Shown here: positions 62,253-64,000 of the stretch, piece after piece
Numbering within the stretch: the first letter of the stretch is position 1
Layout of the letters: every line of letters begins with the position of its first letter
From: Pseudomonas sp. CFII64
GTDB taxonomy: Bacteria > Pseudomonadota > Gammaproteobacteria > Pseudomonadales > Pseudomonadaceae
Length of the DNA stretch: 64,000 nt
Direction of reading: 5' to 3'
Assembly: GCF_000416235.1 (NCBI RefSeq)
Contig: NZ_ATLO01000047.1
Span: forward strand, 124,001 to 188,000
Notes under the pieces: model-generated
The model's input: only the letters and a program-made list of their open reading frames with translations
Told to the model about the DNA's origin: nothing
Databases searched by the model: none
Program-made: the position numbers and the translations under genes

Positions 62253-62656
62253 GCTGCTTCCTTGATGTGTTGTTTACCGCGCAAACCTACCATAAGCACC
62301 CTCGTGCGGTCCCATCTGGTGGTTTTTCATGCGCTTAGTGTGAAGAAACCTCACGGATTACTTGACTTGGGAGGGTCGAATCACAACAATCCAAAGTTCG
62401 CTGTGGAAGGACTGCCAGAAGCAGGCCGTCCCGGTAGATCATGAGGCGCACACCCGCGCCGACCTGTTACACCCGCAACGCGTTACCTCGCGCTGGGTGG
62501 GAAAGCCCCGCAACACTCTGGGGTCATCCCAATACTTGCTCAGTCAGTGCTGACGTAGTCGGCGACCACCGTCGCTCATGCTCTGCTTGGCAGTAAAACC
62601 TATTAAGACCCGTCCTCGTTTGTGGGCGGTATTCTGGCGTTTTAGAGGTGAACAAC
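62253..62656 (+). promoter_or_regulatory. Long ilvI leader with a 50-codon open frame
   Basis: 404 bases between divergent genes. An ATG frame at 62441-62593 encodes 50 residues starting MRRTPAPTC, with Cys and Trp codons, and no recognised domain. Local inverted segments include CCCCGCAACACTCTGGGG within TGGGA ... TCCCA (about 62500-62533), and GCGAC / GTCGC near 62559-62572. No T-tailed terminator and no clear run of Ile/Val/Leu codons was found, so classical attenuation is not supported. It may be a structured RNA or a small protein gene. Confidence 0.45.
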
Positions 62657-64000
62657 GTGGAGCTTTTATCCGGCGGCGAAATGATCGTCCGCTTTTTGCG
62701 TGACGAAGGCGTTAAGCATATCTACGGGTACCCTGGCGGCGCCCTCCTGCATGTCTACGATGCCCTGTTCAAAGAACCTGCCGTGAGCCATATCCTTGTT
62801 CGTCACGAACAAGCGGCAACGCACATGGCTGATGGCTACGCGCGCGCTACCGGCAAGGCTGGCGTGGTGCTGGTCACCTCGGGCCCTGGCGCAACCAACG
62901 CAATCACCGGTATCGCGACGGCCTACATGGACTCGATCCCGATGGTTGTTCTGTCGGGTCAGGTCGCCAGTACGCTGGTGGGCACCGATGCGTTCCAGGA
63001 AACCGACATGATCGGTATTTCCCGTCCGATCGTGAAGCACAGCTTCATGATCAAGCACGCCTCGGAAATTCCGGAAGTCCTGAAGAAGGCTTTCTACCTG
63101 GCGCAGTCTGGTCGTCCAGGTCCGGTTGTGGTCGATATCCCGAAAGATATGACCAACCCGGCGGAAAAATTCGAATACGTGTTCCCCAAGAAAGCCAAGC
63201 TGCGTTCCTACAGCCCGGCGGTTCGTGGTCATTCCGGCCAGATCCGCAAAGCCGTGGAAATGCTCCTGGCAGCCAAGCGTCCGATCATCTACGCCGGCGG
63301 CGGTGTGATTCTGGGTAATGGCTCCGAGCCACTGACCGAACTGGCTCAGGCGCTTAATGCTCCTGTGACCAATACCTTGATGGGCCTGGGCGGCTATCCG
63401 GGTATGGATCGCCAGTTCCTGGGCATGCTCGGGATGCACGGCAGCTATACCGCCAACCTGGCGATGCACCACGCTGATGTGATCCTGGCAGTGGGCGCGC
63501 GTTTCGACGATCGCGTGATCAACGGCGCGGCGAAGTTCTGCCCGAACGCCAAGATCATCCACATCGACATCGATCCGGCATCGATCTCCAAAACCATCAA
63601 GGCTGACGTGCCTATCGTCGGTCCGGTGGAAAGTGTGTTGACCGAAATGGTTGCCACCTTGAAGGATATCGGCGAAACCCCGGACAAGACGCTGGTCGCC
63701 AACTGGTGGAAGCAGATCGACGAGTGGCGCGGTGATCGCGACATGTTCCCGTACAACCCGGGCGACGGCAGCGTCATCAAGCCGCAGAAAGTCATCGAGA
63801 CACTGTGCGAAGTGACCAAGGGCGACGCTTACATCACGTCCGACGTGGGCCAGCACCAGATGTTTGCGGCGCAGTATTACCGCTTCAATAAACCCAATCG
63901 CTGGATCAACTCCGGCGGCCTGGGCACCATGGGCTTCGGTTTCCCCGCAGCCATGGGCGTCAAGTTGAGCTTCCCGGACGCGGACGTTGCCTGCGTGACA
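62657..64000 (+). CDS. ilvI: Acetolactate synthase large subunit (3' end beyond the window)
   Basis: Thiamine-diphosphate enzyme of branched-chain amino acid synthesis. 448 codons are visible from GTG 62657, with GAGGTG six bases upstream; full length is about 574. The N-terminal ThDP-binding domain shows GYPGGALLHVYDAL, the catalytic Glu in VRHEQAATHMADGYARATG, and GPGATNAITGIATAY; the middle domain and the start of the third (TSDVGQHQMFAAQYY, GGLGTMGFGFPAAMG) follow. ilvH would be expected just downstream. Confidence 0.96.
   Translation, partial: MELLSGGEMIVRFLRDEGVKHIYGYPGGALLHVYDALFKEPAVSHILVRHEQAATHMADGYARATGKAGVVLVTSGPGATNAITGIATAYMDSIPMVVLSGQVASTLVGTDAFQETDMIGISRPIVKHSFMIKHASEIPEVLKKAFYLAQSGRPGPVVVDIPKDMTNPAEKFEYVFPKKAKLRSYSPAVRGHSGQIRKAVEMLLAAKRPIIYAGGGVILGNGSEPLTELAQALNAPVTNTLMGLGGYPGMDRQFLGMLGMHGSYTANLAMHHADVILAVGARFDDRVINGAAKFCPNAKIIHIDIDPASISKTIKADVPIVGPVESVLTEMVATLKDIGETPDKTLVANWWKQIDEWRGDRDMFPYNPGDGSVIKPQKVIETLCEVTKGDAYITSDVGQHQMFAAQYYRFNKPNRWINSGGLGTMGFGFPAAMGVKLSFPDADVACVT

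Overview
The window is core chromosome of a Pseudomonas species, most like the fluorescens/syringae lineage. The reasons are the GC-rich third codon positions, the gene order recN-grpE-dnaK-dnaJ-dapB-carAB-greA through to cbrAB-dksA, REP/REPIN-type intergenic repeats, and two Pseudomonas-specific regulatory RNAs (CrcZ and PrrF). No phage, insertion sequence, CRISPR array, integrase or obvious foreign island is visible.

Layout. 1-6.6 kb: recN (cut by the window edge) with an SOS box, then the heat-shock genes grpE, dnaK and dnaJ with two sigma-32-type promoters, and dapB. 6.6-12.6 kb: carAB behind a terminator-like leader, greA, a small membrane protein and yhbY. 12.7-18.9 kb: rlmE, ftsH, folP, glmM, tpiA, secG. 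18.9-28.1 kb: tRNA-Leu(GAG), initiator tRNA, then the classical rimP-nusA-infB-rbfA-truB-rpsO-pnp operon with several structured leaders. 28.1-35.8 kb: a sigma-54-driven BON-domain protein, REP elements, DUF2845 and DUF748 proteins, a methyltransferase, a thiolase and an MpaB-like protein. 35.9-44.0 kb, all on the minus strand: acs, pgi, panD-panC-panB, folK, pcnB. 44.0-51.0 kb, minus strand: the carbon-control locus cbrX-cbrA-cbrB-crcZ, then gluQ and dksA upstream. 51.4-58.2 kb: aminotransferase-sfsA, a small Rieske protein, a ChaN lipoprotein, deoC, the iron-stress sRNA PrrF, a TfoX-C protein, a pentapeptide protein and an APH/kinase fusion. 58.4-64.0 kb: mrcB with its lipoprotein partner lpoP, yqcC, a DUF4124 protein and the 5' part of ilvI.

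How it works together: the largest blocks are translation and RNA metabolism (tRNAs, nusA, infB, rpsO, pnp, dksA, gluQ) and central or cell-wall metabolism. The most informative non-coding elements are (i) crcZ, with a CbrB-like palindrome, a sigma-54 promoter and six A-rich Hfq/Crc motifs, in the same window as acs, whose own ribosome-binding region carries such a motif, (ii) prrF, with a Fur box laid over a strong sigma-70 promoter, and (iii) two composite REP arrays of identical order but different copy number. I found no convincing wholly new protein system; the best open questions are the unknown activator of the sigma-54 BON gene, the long ilvI leader and the role of the hairpins ahead of carA and rimP.
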